Part shown: in pieces, positions 10,358 to 21,799 of the stretch | How positions within the stretch are numbered: the stretch's first letter is position 1 | How the letters are laid out: each line of letters starts with the position of its first letter | Source: Doryteuthis pealeii | Lineage: Eukaryota > Mollusca > Cephalopoda > Myopsida > Loliginidae | Assembly (NCBI GenBank): GCA_023376005.1 | Contig: CM042152.1 | Coordinates: 86,494,876 to 86,558,875, forward strand | Length of the DNA: 64,000 bases | Reading direction: 5' to 3' | Made by a program: the position numbers and the translations under genes | Notes under the pieces: model-generated | What the model saw: the letters and a program-made list of their open reading frames with translations, nothing else | What the model was told of the DNA's origin: nothing | Databases searched by the model: none

Positions 10358-10578
10358 GTTTGCTATATTTGTAAATAAGGTGTGCTCAATATTATTGGGA
10401 TAGCATAAACACAGTCAATGGCACTTGGTAATGATCAGTTTTTTGCCTATGCAATCATCATCAGACAAATCAGTTGGTCTGATTAATGTATAGGCAAGAA
10501 ACTGACAGTTACCAAATGATGTTAACTGTGTCTATACTATCCCAAAGATATTGAGCACACGTTATTTATAAATTTTAT
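10358..10578. repeat. Foldback with hammerhead-like sequence in both arms
   Basis: The arm GTGTGCTCAATATTATTGGG (10380) is mirrored by CCCAAAGATATTGAGCACAC (10541-10560), with pairing continuing through ATAGCATAAACACAGT and TGCCTAT. The centre carries, on each strand, a core-like CTGATGA or CTGATTA, a short hairpin, (G/A)AAA and a short self-complementary stem. A relative without this centre lies at 13728-13918. Confidence 0.75.
10474..10515 (+). ncRNA. Hammerhead-ribozyme-like motif (degenerate)
   Basis: Stem I TTGGT (10474-10478) pairs with ACCAA (10511-10515). The core CTGATTA (10479-10485) differs from CTGANGA at one essential G. GAAA (10498-10501) is followed by stem III ACT/AGT, then T as the cleavage-site base. 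The opposite strand (10470 down to 10424) has an intact CTGATGA core but AAAA in place of GAAA. Each copy is therefore probably inactive, yet together they suggest an active ancestor. Confidence 0.4.
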
Positions 10579-10581
10579 ATA

Positions 10582-11238
10582 CTAGCAAATATATGCACCC
10601 TCCGGGTGCAAGTATTTAAGTTTTAATGTAATAAAATATTGTATTAAATTAGAAAGGCTAATGAAACTAAATAAGAATACAGATAAAAAGATTTGAAACA
10701 GAGGGAGTATAATAAAAGATTTGAAACAGAGGAAGTATAATCGATAAAATAGAACAATTGAAACTTACTCTTCCATCACTCTCGTCTTTCATTGTTATTT
10801 TTTCTAATTTAAGTATTTAGTTATAAGAGGAAGTAAAGAATAAAATGACAGTTATTTTTTCTTGTTAATGGATTTCATTTAAGATTCATTGAAGAGATTT
10901 TTGCTTATATTCATTAAAATAAAACCAAACAGTTAGAAATTAATAATACTAAGCACATATTTATTAAAATCACATTTTTAATATTAATATGCAAATTAGC
11001 CTTCCTGTTCACACTGTAAACCGCTATTTTGTTGTATATATAAATATAATTGCATGTTGTTAGTATGTAGATATGGTTAACAGTATTAATAATGTAAAAC
11101 AATTTTATTAATAATTGAGGTTTAGATAAAAATAAAATCATGGAGAATGTGATGTCAATAACTAAGAGAATTGTAACTTGAGTAGGAATATAGTTTCGGT
11201 TACAGACAGAAAAACACACAATCTCCATTATAATAAGA
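10582..11238 (-). mobile_element. Non-autonomous Helitron, copy 3 (657 bp)
   Basis: On the minus strand it begins TCTTATTATAATGGAGATTG at 11238 and ends with a hairpin and CTAG at 10585-10582. It is about 40 bp longer than copies 1 and 2 and groups with copy 5, with a partial duplication of a GATTTGAAACAGAGG segment near the 3' end. Confidence 0.85.
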
Positions 11239-11607
11239 TATATTCTATTATCCTTAATTATATACATATGTGTCCATCGTATTGTATATAAGTACACTCC
11301 TACCAATTTTGATAAAAATTAATTTTCTTCTAAACTAAATATTTTATTACTTCTCGTAAAACATTATACACTCAAAACGTTACTATTGGGTATTATTCAA
11401 TATCCAATTCTGTAAAAAAAAATCAAGTTTGATTTGAAAATATACTTAGTATATACAATTTTGCATAGAGGTGTAATTATTGAACTACAGAATATTCATA
11501 TTTTTGGTAACACTGCTATACAGTATGATATTAGATAATACCTAGTATCTATTTTACTTGCATAATGTTCCATAAAAAATAAATTTCTATTAAAAAAAAA
11601 TAGGCAA

Positions 11608-12008
11608 TCTATCTATACATATATAAAGGGCAGTTGTGTGTATATGTATGTCCGGAAGAAACTTCGAAAAAAAAAAAATTAACAACTAAGTAAATATATA
11701 TACACATTAAATATCACTAGGGCTTGGTTTTTGAGCAAAAATAATAGAAATTTGATTTATATTCATGAAGATAATTAAAAAATAAAATTTAAATGATAAC
11801 AGCATGGATTGTTTTTTTAAATTTAATATTTTAGATAGTAGACATTCTTTTCAGAGTAGCTGGATCAATGCAAGGTCTATTTTTTTACATAGGGATTTCA
11901 ATGGGGCATCCCACGAGGATTCAACTCATGATTCAGTAATAATGGATCTGTGGGACTAACTTTAAAAAATCCCCCTCTACCAAGGCGACGCTGGGTAGCT
12001 GCTTCTAG
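11608..12008 (+). mobile_element. Candidate second Helitron type carrying a SINE-E fragment
   Basis: It starts TCTATCTATACATATATAAA followed by GGGCAGTTGTGTG and TATGTCCGG, a head typical of Helitrons. It ends AAGGCGACGCTGGGTAGC, then CTAG (12005-12008), a common Helitron 3' style. It lies between A and T. Inside, about 11880-11966, is a reversed SINE-E piece (ATTCAGTAATAATGGATCTG). The two ends have not been seen together elsewhere here, so the pairing is an inference. Confidence 0.5.
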
Positions 12009-13060
12009 TACAGTATAAACAAACATATAGGTTCATTAATACAACCAGAATCTAATATTAAAAAAGGCATTTTCAACAACCAATATTTATATTTCAACAT
12101 GATATTGTTCCTTTTCAATACATTTATCACAATGCTTCTATATTAATAACATATATCAAATATTATACTATGAAAATTTCATGATGAAATTTAGCTAATA
12201 ATAATGTCACACGATACAGACTTATTGATCCACTTTTGTCTATATATACAGTATAATACATAAATCAAAACCTCATATTGAAACTAAATAGTTTCATGTC
12301 TTCATGATCATCAGGCAATGTTACACTCTCATAATAGATACTGCAACCCTTAACACTGTAATGTGAGAGAAATATAGAATCTGCAAAAGTATTCTTTACA
12401 AGACTGGTGTTTCTTGAGATACTTTGACAGAGAGAGAGACAAAATCTCTTTACAAATTATATTTTGGAAATATATGAGAACTGTCTTATATTTGGCTATA
12501 GGCAATAAGCAATACAGAGTTTATTATGCAGACCAGTGAAAATTCTACATTTTTCTAATTGACATTAATTGTTTTAGATTATGTCAGTCTTGGCCGAACT
12601 TATCCTCTGAATCAGAACATAAAATATATAAAATTGTCTATTTCATTTCGGTATAAATTGACAAGTATTGTATGTCATCCATCATCATTTTGGGAAATTT
12701 AGCTGCTATTTTCCAGTTGATTCGAACATGGCCTTTGTTTCGTGGATGAACTTAGCCAAAAGAAAGAGATAAGGAATAGCAGAAAAAACAACAAAGAAAA
12801 GGGAAAAAACAGAAGAAAGAAAAATACATAAGGAAAATAATGGTAAGTAAAAGGGTTTGAGAAGAAGAAAAAAATCAAAAAGGACAAATACATGAGCTGA
12901 TTTTTTTTATGTCTGCATATAGGTGGGTGTATATAGATATATATATAAAAGTTCCTATATAATCATAATTTAAATCTTTATTCTGATTTGAGCATTATAG
13001 GAGAATATAAAGAAAATGTAAGGGATTGTTGAAACTGGTATTCAGTTAAAATATACAGGG
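12009..13060. other. AT-rich interval; possible diverged repeat at 12085-12250
   Basis: The part at 12085-12250 is weakly similar to 14035-14215 (both include TCAATACA, ATTAATNATAT and a GATACAGA/TATTGATCC block). Purine-rich sequence occupies 12760-12890. No gene seen; minus-strand frames here are low-complexity F/L/S runs. Confidence 0.35.
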
Positions 13061-13086
13061 TGTATAAATTTTTGAATATGAAGTCA

Positions 13087-13134
<48 letters not shown>

Positions 13135-13388
13135 AAAGTAAAGTCGACGGGGCGGCCTAAAATCGGTATCAGCCAATCAGCGAGGGAGTCTATCCCCTTT
13201 TCAATAGCGCTAGACCAAGGAGATTGTTTGTTAGCATCTGAGGTGGAGCGCCACACCTGCCATCAGCTCCTTACTTTACCGCACAGATCCCCGTGCTACT
13301 CATACGCTGAGTTGGTGGGGACCAGAATTGAACTAGGAACCTTGTTGTTTCTAGCCAAATGCTCTACCGACTGAGCTAACCCGGCCCC

Positions 13389-13419
<31 letters not shown>

Positions 13420-13438
13420 TATATAAACTATTTTTGAC

Positions 13439-13488
<50 letters not shown>

Positions 13489-13535
13489 AAAACTATTTTT
13501 GACTTCATATATATATATATATATATATACATATT
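13061..13535. repeat. (TA)n foldback enclosing SINE-A
   Basis: GAAGTCAAAAATAGTTTATA (13080) precedes a (TA)n tract, then SINE-A, then (TA)n, and the inverse AAACTATTTTTGACTTCATA twice (about 13427 and 13491). The SINE therefore sits in the loop of an inverted TA-rich repeat. Confidence 0.7.
13132..13388 (-). mobile_element. SINE-A, minus strand, inside (TA)n
   Basis: Reversed full-length copy, from the AGTAAAAGTAAAGTCGACGG tail to the head GAGCTAACCCGGCCCC. Flanked on both sides by TA repeat, so the target duplication cannot be told from the microsatellite. Confidence 0.85.
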
Positions 13536-13544
13536 CCAAAAAAG

Positions 13545-13666
13545 ATTAATTTATTCTTGATAGTGAAGTTGATGTCAAAACGTTTTGGTTTTTATTAAAA
13601 CTTTCAGCACATTAGGGTGGAAAAAGTGATATTTATTTCATACTGTCAGATTCACTTCCATTCACT

Positions 13667-13672
<6 letters not shown>
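13545..13672. repeat. Element end shared with 63805-63832
   Basis: CATACTGTCAGATTCACTTC here matches CATACCGTCAGATTCATTTC at 63805, in both cases next to a (TA)n tract. A GTTGATGTCAAAACGTTTTG block at about 13570 may be a decayed hammerhead-like remnant. Confidence 0.45.
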
Positions 13673-13727
<55 letters not shown>

Positions 13728-13728
<1 letters not shown>

Positions 13729-13918
13729 ATATAGTTAGCTATATTTATGAATAAAGTATGCTCAATATCAACTATAGAGCATATATATCTCTGGCAGTCA
13801 ACAAGCACCTCTGACTCTGTTTATGCTATCCTATCTTATATATATTTTAAATTAGATTTGCATATGCTCTATCACTGATATTGAGCACTCTTCATTTATA
13901 AATACAGCAAACTATACT
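13728..13918. repeat. Foldback related to 10358-10578
   Basis: Arms TTAGCTATATTTATGAATAA and its mirror TTTATAAATACAGCAAACTA, with GCTCAATATC repeated inverted inside. The loop differs from the 10.4-kb copy and has no hammerhead-like core. Confidence 0.65.
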
Positions 13919-14207
13919 ATGAATTTATTTTGGTTTATATGTGTGTTTCAAGCTTTTGTATACTGCAAGATTCAGTTTCCCCTGAGAAAGGATATAATAC
14001 GTAATAACCCACGATGATAATCTATTTATTTTACATAACAACTATTTTTATTTAAAACATAATCTCCTTGCTTGTCAATACACTTAACTCAATGTTTCTT
14101 CATTAATCATATAGATTGAACATTATGGAGAAAAAGTTTCAGATCAAAATTCAGATTATAAGTACATGTCTAGCTACAGATGTATTGATCCTGGTTCACA
14201 CACCATA

Positions 14208-14292
14208 CCCCCTCTCTCTCTCTCTCTCTCATACATATATGTGTGTATGTATGGGTGTGAGAGAGAGAGGGAGAGAGAGAGAGAGAGAGAGA
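14208..14292. repeat. (TC)n / (AG)n palindromic microsatellite pair
   Basis: (CT)n at 14212-14230 and (GA)n at 14257-14292 flank a short loop and could form a hairpin. Confidence 0.85.
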
Positions 14293-14299
14293 AATGTCC

Positions 14300-14690
14300 A
14301 TAAGACACTGATTTGACTAAGATTACTGTACATAAAGATATAAACTGTTGAAAAACAATAGACAATATAGATGGTTGACGTTATTGATTTTGAGTTCTAG
14401 ATAAAAACCAAGGAAGTATTTCATTTGGCCAAATTTTGCGTAGCTCTTTTATCATAAGAAATAGAAAACAAGAAGTTATTTTAAGATGAATACTTCACTT
14501 TCAAGTCAATATATATCTCATTAAACCATATAACTAGAGAAGGCACAGAGTAACAAAATAAGTGAGATAGCTAAACGGCACGATGGTAGATAGCCCATTT
14601 GTTAAATTGGTTGGTATTCCACCAGAGACTAGATAAAAATATAAAATAAAAGAATAAAGGTGTTTTCTTTTTTATTGATAAACTTTTTCT
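14300..14690. other. AT-rich interval without recognised feature
   Basis: No gene or repeat recognised. A (TA)n tract follows at 14693-14725. Confidence 0.35.
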
Positions 14691-14691
14691 G

Positions 14692-14727
<36 letters not shown>

Positions 14728-14954
14728 GTGTATGTAAATGTAATCAAGCAAACACAGCACCTCCCCATGAGATTTTTATGAGAGCAATACACTTAAGATG
14801 CTCCAAGTTAGAAAATCAAGAAATTTCCACTCAAATTTTTAAACAAATCAATTTTCTGGCCAATTTGCAACTGAATAATCACTTTGAGGGATCTGTGTTT
14901 GTACTCAATGTAACATTTTAATGATCTAAATTCTCAATAGGGTTGATATAGGTA

Positions 14955-15801
14955 TGAAATGCTGATTAGAATCCTTCACTCTTTCCTAAATAGAAGCATC
15001 AATATAATCATGGACCACTATCAACTATGAAATGCTGATTAGAATCTTTTACTCTTTCCTAAATAGAAGCATCAATATAATCATGGATCACTATTAACTA
15101 TGAAATGCTAATTAGAATCTTAAATCTTTCCTAAATAGAAGCATCAATATAATCATGGATCACTATTAACTATGAAATGCTAATTAGAATCTTTCACTCT
15201 TTCCTAAATAGAAGCATCAATATAATCATGGACCACTATTAACTATGAAATGTTAATTAGAATCTTTCACTCTTTCCTAAATAGAAGCATCAATATAATC
15301 ATGGACCACTATCAACTATTAAATGCTAATTAGAATCTTTCACTCTTTTCTAGATAGAAGCATCAATATAATCATGGACCACTATCAACTATGAAATGCT
15401 AATTAGAATCCTTCACTCCTTCCTAAATAGAAGCATCAATATAATCATGGACCACTATCAACTATGAAATGCTAATTAGAATCCTTCACTCTTTCCTAAA
15501 TAGAAGCATCAATATAATCATGGACCACTATCAACTATTAAATGCTAATTAGAATCTTCCACTCTTTTCTAGATAGAAGCATCAATATAATCATGGACCA
15601 CTATCAACTATTAAATGCTAATTAGAATCTTCCACTCTTTTCTAGATAGAAGCATCAATATAATCATGGACCACTATCAACTATTAAATGCTAATTAGAA
15701 TCTTCCACTCTTTTCTAGATAGAAGCATCAATATAATCATGGACCACTATCAACTATTAAATGCTAATTAGAATCCTTCACTCTTTTCTAAATAGAAGCA
15801 T
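14955..15801. repeat. 73-bp tandem array, about 12 copies
   Basis: The unit begins GAAATGCTAATTAGAATC, continues CTAAATAGAAGCATCAATAT and ends ATCATGGACCACTATCAACT-AT. Late copies share TTAAATGC and TTTTCTAGATAG variants, so the array spread in blocks. Confidence 0.95.
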
Positions 15802-16607
15802 TTAATATCATCTTGAGCTGTTGTGGGATTTCAATGGGTTCATGGGCTGTCAAATATCATACATTTTTTGTGCCTCTTTGTAGCTGTTAATAATGTGTAA
15901 CCTTTTTATACATATAATATTTAAACATATATCTTTATATACATATATATTTATACATATATCTTTCCCTCTCTTAACAAATGTATCTTTATCTTTCTTC
16001 ATCTGTTCATATCTCTCAATCTCAGTTTTTTAAAATCTATTTATTATCTGTTTTATTTTTTGTTACTCTATTTGTATCTATCTACCTGAGTCTATTCACA
16101 TTTATCTATCTCCCTCCACATATCTATCAATCTCTCTACATCTTCCTCCATTTATCCAATCTTTTTCTATCTGATTATTCATCAATCGAGGCATGCATCT
16201 ATAACTTTATTGATCTGCATATAAATCAAACTTGTAGTTTCTATTTTTATCCATACAGATTTTTTTTAACCCCCCCCCCCAAAAAAAAACCTTCTTGTTT
16301 AAACTTGTAAACTTATTTGTTTTCAGCGACAATAAATTATTCAATTTTATCGAGGCAAAGATTTGGACACAAAACTTCTTGTTTATATCTTCAATAACAG
16401 AATCAAATGTTATAATAAAAATAAATATTAATAAGTCATTTCTTCTGAACAACTGTCAAAATAGAACTAAGAAATTTCTGATTTAGGCCTCATTGGAATT
16501 AGGCCTTATTCCAAAAGATGTTTTCTCACATATTGATTAATATACGCACATCCACACAAATAGAAACTACACAAGGATGCTGCTTGCTGTTTTTAACAAA
16601 TCCTGGA
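15802..16607. other. TATC/T-rich interval without recognised gene
   Basis: Contains ATCTATC-type simple sequence (about 15985-16200) like the loop of the 491-1000 foldback, and a C10A9 run near 16270. Confidence 0.4.
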
Positions 16608-16850
16608 AGTAACACTCTACAAAGAAGCAATTTTATGGTTACCTACCTCCCATCTCATAAACCATTCAACTACGATGAGTAGAACATGCTAGGCATTTTG
16701 GAGAAGCAACAACAAATTCATAAGGGGTGTTTTCCTATGGACTCCCACATATGGACACACCAGTGTTGTTCTGTGTGAACACTTACCGCTTAGAGGACTT
16801 ACTAAGAGCAATGATCAATACAGATGGATGGCTAGAGAGTCAAAAGAATC
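16608..16850 (+). pseudogene. LINE 3'-end relic (reverse transcriptase C-terminal region)
   Basis: It aligns by eye with the LINE relic at 23560: CAAAGAAGCA, CTCATAAACCAT, GGAGAAGCA, ATTCATAAGG, CTCCCACATATGGACAC. A frame near 16789-16838 gives EDLLRAMINTDGWLES, which matches the conserved tail of this LINE class. Heavily mutated. Confidence 0.6.
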
Positions 16851-18223
16851 CATTCTGTTGGCATGTCTTGATGATATTTTTTTTTTCAGTATTAATTATA
16901 ACTTTCTTTATGTTGGTTCTATTCATTGAAACAAGATAATTCTTAAGACAATACAAATAACTTGTGGCATTATAAATTGTTGCAGGGTTTGAATAGATAA
17001 GTTATAAAAAAAAAAAGACAGCTGCCAGAAGAGAGATGTGTTGAAAAAGTTCAACATCGTGTCTAGCAGTATGAAAACAACAATGAAGCAAAAGTTGCCA
17101 AAATCATCAGATTCCATGAACAATCTCAGTGGTTACAAGAGCTGATCAAGTATTGAAGATTATTATTGTTGTTTGTTTTTAACCTTTTATTATAAAATCA
17201 AACACATCAACATTGCAAGATAGTGTCCTGTATCAGTGTTGCATAATCTATAATAGCATAGATTATTGACAACACTGTAGTGTAAATGGAAATTTACAGA
17301 TGGTTAGGATCTTTGACCCCAGAGGCTGAAAACCTATGAATCGCGTGAGAGCTAGTTAGCTCATCAGTTCCAAAGAGGATCTTAAGCAAGAAAGATGTTT
17401 CTTGGTTAGTTATAATCACTTGCATGCGCGCTGTGTTTTAGTTAGTAAGAAAAGAAACTTGGTTAAGTAAATAAAAGGTTTTTAAAAGAACAGTATGGTG
17501 TTGTTGGTTGATGCATGTTTTAGTTAGAAGACCAGCCAAGAAAGAAAATGAAGTCAACATGGTGACTATGCAATCAAATGGCCAAACAAGCGAAGAAGAA
17601 GGAAAGTTATGCATCTCTATCTACCTCTCCCTTCTTTCTGACACTAAAGAACACTGTGGGTATATAACAACAGGTAACATGAGGGTATATAACAACAGGT
17701 AGAAGATTCTAGAGGTTAGATGCTTTATATTCCTTAAACTTTATAATAGATTGAATCAATACAAAATTTGACCAGTTCATAGGGTTTTTTTCTGACAAGG
17801 AAATCATTCTATTTCTCTTATCAAGAGTTGAGCCCCAGGAAGACTAGACTTTATTGTTACCAAGAGAGAAAGTTTTCATTGCCAGGTTTCTGTCATTATC
17901 AATTTTTTTTCTTATGTTTTTCAGTGTTAGAAAGAAGATGTTGGCAATCAAAAAAGTGCTTTATTTACAGGAGAAAATGTTGAGAGGTGCTGGAAAACAT
18001 GATTCATTGATAGTTATTGTATGAGAGAGAGAGAGTGGATATGTTTTTAAAAAAAAAAGATTTTTGGCCTCAATTTCACTGTTTTGGTACTATGATGAGA
18101 TGTAAGATGTACAAGGGTTAGCTGAAAAGTCCACAGGCTGACCAAAATACCCTCATGGAATGTGACCAAATGAGGTTTATTTTTCAACATGTCCCCCTTG
18201 GTGTTTACACACTTCTTTCGCCA
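16851..18223. other. Interval without recognised gene
   Basis: AT-rich with short runs. A doubled GTATATAACAACAGGTA unit occurs at about 17660-17701. Nothing convincing is encoded. Confidence 0.35.
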
Positions 18224-18234
18224 GTGTTGCATTG

Positions 18235-18837
18235 ATTTGGTTTGTTTGGTTTGTTTTGTTTTACGGCATATCAACCTCAGTGGGTCATTTAATGCTGATA
18301 AAGTTTTGAAATAAATCAATTCTTAATGGATAAATAAATTTTTTTATAAATACATTTTTCTATTTAACCCATGGATGGACCCTAACAGGTACTACCACTC
18401 CGGGTCAGAGTGGACCTGGGAGCAATGGTGATGAAGGGTGCTCCACATTCCCCAAACCTCCAAAAATAGAACCTCACCATCAGATAGAGTTTAACGTCAT
18501 TCCCAGGACATGTAGACCCGCAGCCACCGCCTTCTAGCACCCATATGATAAAAAGGGGTTGGGGCTTGCCATAAGGGCAATAGGGTTGGGAAAATCATAT
18601 AGGTGCTAGGGCTTGACGTGACCAGCCAATTGATCGGAGGGGGCCTCTCCGACCGCCCGTCTAGCCCAAGATAGGACCAAAGTGGAGTATTGCAAGTCAT
18701 AAACTGCTCATCCACCTGGGCTCTATCCTTAAGGATCACGGGTCGCCACCCACGGCCAACAGGTGGCCCCATTGGGGGAGTCTTACCCCTCTGCAGAGGT
18801 GCAGTCGGTGCATTCTAACGCCCCAGCCGACAGGGCG
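18235..18837 (-). mobile_element. Retroposon B, full-length long form (603 bp), 11-bp target duplication
   Basis: It is flanked by GTGTTGCATTG at 18224-18234 and 18838-18848. On the minus strand it starts CGCCCTGTCGGCTGGGGCGT, is GC-rich for about 260 bp, then matches the short B copies, and ends in a tail GGTTGATATGCCGTAAAACA followed by AAAC-type repeats. Long target duplications and a simple 3' tail indicate LINE-driven retroposition. I see no convincing tRNA A and B boxes in the head. There is no convincing open frame. Confidence 0.8.
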
Positions 18838-19044
18838 GTGTTGCATTGGTAAAAAAAAGTCTTTCAGTAACAGATATGGTGTTATCATATAGATTTGTAT
18901 ATTTTCAAAGTCATTTCTTTTTATTTTAATGCATTTTGAACTGTTGCAAATGAACAGTTTGAACCTTCAGAATATAGTAGATTAGATCCAGAGCAATAAT
19001 AACAATTATGAGTATAAATGTGAATGTGTGAGAGATAAGGAGTG

Positions 19045-19050
<6 letters not shown>

Positions 19051-19117
<67 letters not shown>
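19051..19117. repeat. (AG)n microsatellite
   Basis: About 33 uninterrupted AG units. It creates artificial L/S-rich frames on the minus strand. A purine-rich flank continues to about 19290. Confidence 0.95.
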
Positions 19118-19119
<2 letters not shown>

Positions 19120-19421
19120 ATGGAACATGAGAAGAGAAAAGACAGTAAAGATGAAAGGTGAGAAAAAGGGGAAAGATAAACAATAAGAGAGAAAGGAGAT
19201 AAGAAAGAGCAGAAAAAGAAGAGTTACCATAGAGACAATTAAAAGAGACAGAAAAGCAGAGTAGAAAGAGAAATAATAAAATGTTTCATTAGAGGGGGAG
19301 GGGAGTGATTTCAATCAATAACCAATCTGGTCTAATTCACTTGACAAAGTTTCCAATTTTAATTCTCTGAGAAAATGTCTTCTTTGATCATGGCAATTAT
19401 AGTGGTTATATCTTGTACAAG

Positions 19422-20653
19422 TTTCTTGATTGCATGTGAAAGTCAAATACCAACTTTTCAGATACAAAATCATATAACTTATTGATACATGTTTTAGTTC
19501 TTTAAAGTTTAAAACTTTCCTTGATTTTGACTTGTTTCCTGATTACATGTGAAAGTCAAATACCAACTTTTGAGATACAAAATCATATAACTTATTGATA
19601 CATGTTTTAGTTCTTTAAAGTTTAAAACTTTCCTTGATTTTGACTTGTTTCCTCATTACATGTGAAAGTCAAATACCAACTTTTCAGATACAAAATCATA
19701 TAACTTATTGATACATGTTTTAGTTCTTTAAAGTTTAAAACTTTCCTTGATTTTGACTTGTTTCCTCATTACATGTGAAAGTCAAATACCAACTTTTCAG
19801 ATACAAAATCATATAACTTATTGATACATGTTTTAGTTCTTTAAAGTTTAAAACTTTCCTTGATTTTGACTTGTTTCCTCATTACATGTGAAAGTCAAAT
19901 ACCAACTTTTCAGATACAAAATCATATAACTTATTGATACATGTTTTAGTTCTTTAAAGTTTAAAACTTTCCTTGATTTTGACTTGTTTCCTCATTACAT
20001 GTGAAAGTCAAATACCAACTTTTCAGATACAAAATCATATAACTTATTGATACATGTTTTAGTTCTTTAAAGTTTAAAACTTTCCTTGATTTTGACTTGT
20101 TTCCTCATTACATGTGAAAGTCAAATACCAACTTTTCAGATACAAAATCATATAACTTATTGATACATGTTTTAGTTCTTTAAAGTTTAAAACTTTCCTT
20201 GATTTTGACTTGTTTCCTCATTACATGTGAAAGTCAAATACCAACTTTTGAGATACAAAATCATATAACTTATTGATACATGTTTTAGTTCTTTAAAGTT
20301 TAAAACTTTCCTTGATTTTGACTTGTTTCCTCATTACATGTGAAAGTCAAATACCAACTTTTGAGATACAAAATCATATAACTTATTGATACATGTTTTA
20401 GTTCTTTAAAGTTTAAAACTTTCCTTGATTTTGACTTGTTTCCTGATTACATGTGAAAGTCAAATACCAACTTTTCAGATACAAAATCATATAACTTATT
20501 GATACATGTTTTAGTTCTTTAAAGTTTAAAACTTTCCTTGATTTTGACTGTTTTCCTGATTACATGTGAAAGTCAAATACCAACTTTTGAGATACAAAAT
20601 CATATAACTTATTGATACATGTTTTAGTTCTTTAAAGTTTAAAACTTTCCTTG
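19422..20653. repeat. 113-bp satellite-like array, about 11 copies, very uniform
   Basis: The unit contains ACATGTGAAAGTCAAATACC, ATCATATAACTTATTGATAC and TTCTTTAAAGTTTAAAACTT. Copies are nearly identical apart from two linked C/G positions (TTTT(C/G)AGATAC and CCT(C/G)ATTACA). The low divergence implies recent expansion or ongoing homogenisation. Confidence 0.95.
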
Positions 20654-21114
20654 TCGCATGATTGATACATTTCTGCAGATTAATAAAAGCATATTTTAGC
20701 CCACTCTCAGGCTGTGAAAAAGAATTTAAAAAAATCTAAAACAGAAATTCATGTCCGTTTAATAAAGTCCCAGTTTTTTATATTTTTTCATGATGTTTTT
20801 TTGTTTAGTTTTGTCATTGTTGCTGCTTAAAGTTGATTTCTGTTTGTCACATTCAACCTGTTTCCGATATAAAAAGGAACCTTTAGGAATTTTATGAATA
20901 ATGCAGAAAATCTTCAAATGTCAAATACCTGACATTAATAAAGATAAAATAAAATAAACATATTTTTCCAAGTTCTCATGAGATAGTATAAGATTTAATT
21001 TTTTTCCTCTCTAAAAATGAAGATGAAGAGGTAATAATACTATTATGACTGAGTGTTAGTATCAGATCATAGCACACTGTGTTTGATAGCACACAAGGCC
21101 TCCAAATCCCATCT
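20654..21114. other. AT-rich interval without recognised feature
   Basis: No gene or repeat recognised. Confidence 0.35.
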
Positions 21115-21128
21115 TATATTAATAAAAT

Positions 21129-21416
21129 AGGAAGCGCGTGGTGTAATGGTTAAAGTCATGGGAAATGGACTCGTCGCCCCGAGTTCAAATCCTGGACGTG
21201 GTAATTGCATTTCACTTAGTGCTAATACCCTTGGGAAAGGTATGAATCCTACTCTCCTTCCAGCTATGGGTAAATAGCAGGGCAGACTGGGTTCTTTAAC
21301 CATGGCTAGGTAACCAGTCTAGGAGAAGGAAAACTCTGAATTCAAACCTGCTGAACTCCACTTAAAAAATTGACCTTGTTTCACATACTGTTTGAACGGA
21401 GGGGTTGGTAAATATA
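21129..21416 (+). mobile_element. SINE-D, full length, 14-bp target duplication
   Basis: The tRNA-like head reads GTGGTGTAATGGTTAAAGTC (A box) and GAGTTCAAATCCTGG (B box). The body has CCTTGGGAAAGGTATGAATC and ends with GGGGTTGGTAAATA. TATATTAATAAAAT flanks it at 21115-21128 and 21417-21430. It is the best-preserved copy of the family here. Confidence 0.85.
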
Positions 21417-21543
21417 TATATTAATAAAATTCTCATTATGTTTGTACATGATATATGATCAGAAAATGTGAGATTGAATCTTTAAATCTTTTTAATTTTA
21501 AAAGTTAAAAAAAGACATATTCACAGCTGAGCAACTTATATAA

Positions 21544-21798
21544 TAAGTAAGTAAAGTCATCAGGATGGCCTAAAGTTGGTATGAACCAGACAGCGAGGGA
21601 GTCTATCCCCTTTTCACTAGTGCTAGACCAAGGAGATTGTTTTTGCACCTGAGGTGGAGTGCCACACCTACCATCAACTCCTTACTTTACCGCACAGATC
21701 CCTGTGCTACTCATACGCTGAGTTGGTGAGGGCTGGTATCAAACCAGGAACCTTGTATTTCCTAGGCGGATGCTCTACCGACTGAGCTAAACTGGCCT
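21544..21798 (-). mobile_element. SINE-A, minus strand
   Basis: Reversed full-length copy, tail AAGTAAGTAAAGTCATCAGG to head GAGCTAAACTGGCC. Confidence 0.85.
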
Positions 21799-21799
21799 G

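Noticed and set aside
7652..11306. Open frames starting MEIVCFSVCNRNYI and similar at Helitron copies
   Set aside because: They arise from the conserved non-coding Helitron head and differ by frameshifts between copies; no Rep or helicase motif is present.
14955..15801. CRISPR array
   Set aside because: The whole 73-bp unit repeats without unique spacers; this is a eukaryotic minisatellite. The same holds for the other arrays.
18921..19314. Serine/leucine-rich proteins on the minus strand
   Set aside because: Translations of an (AG)n microsatellite and its purine-rich flank.
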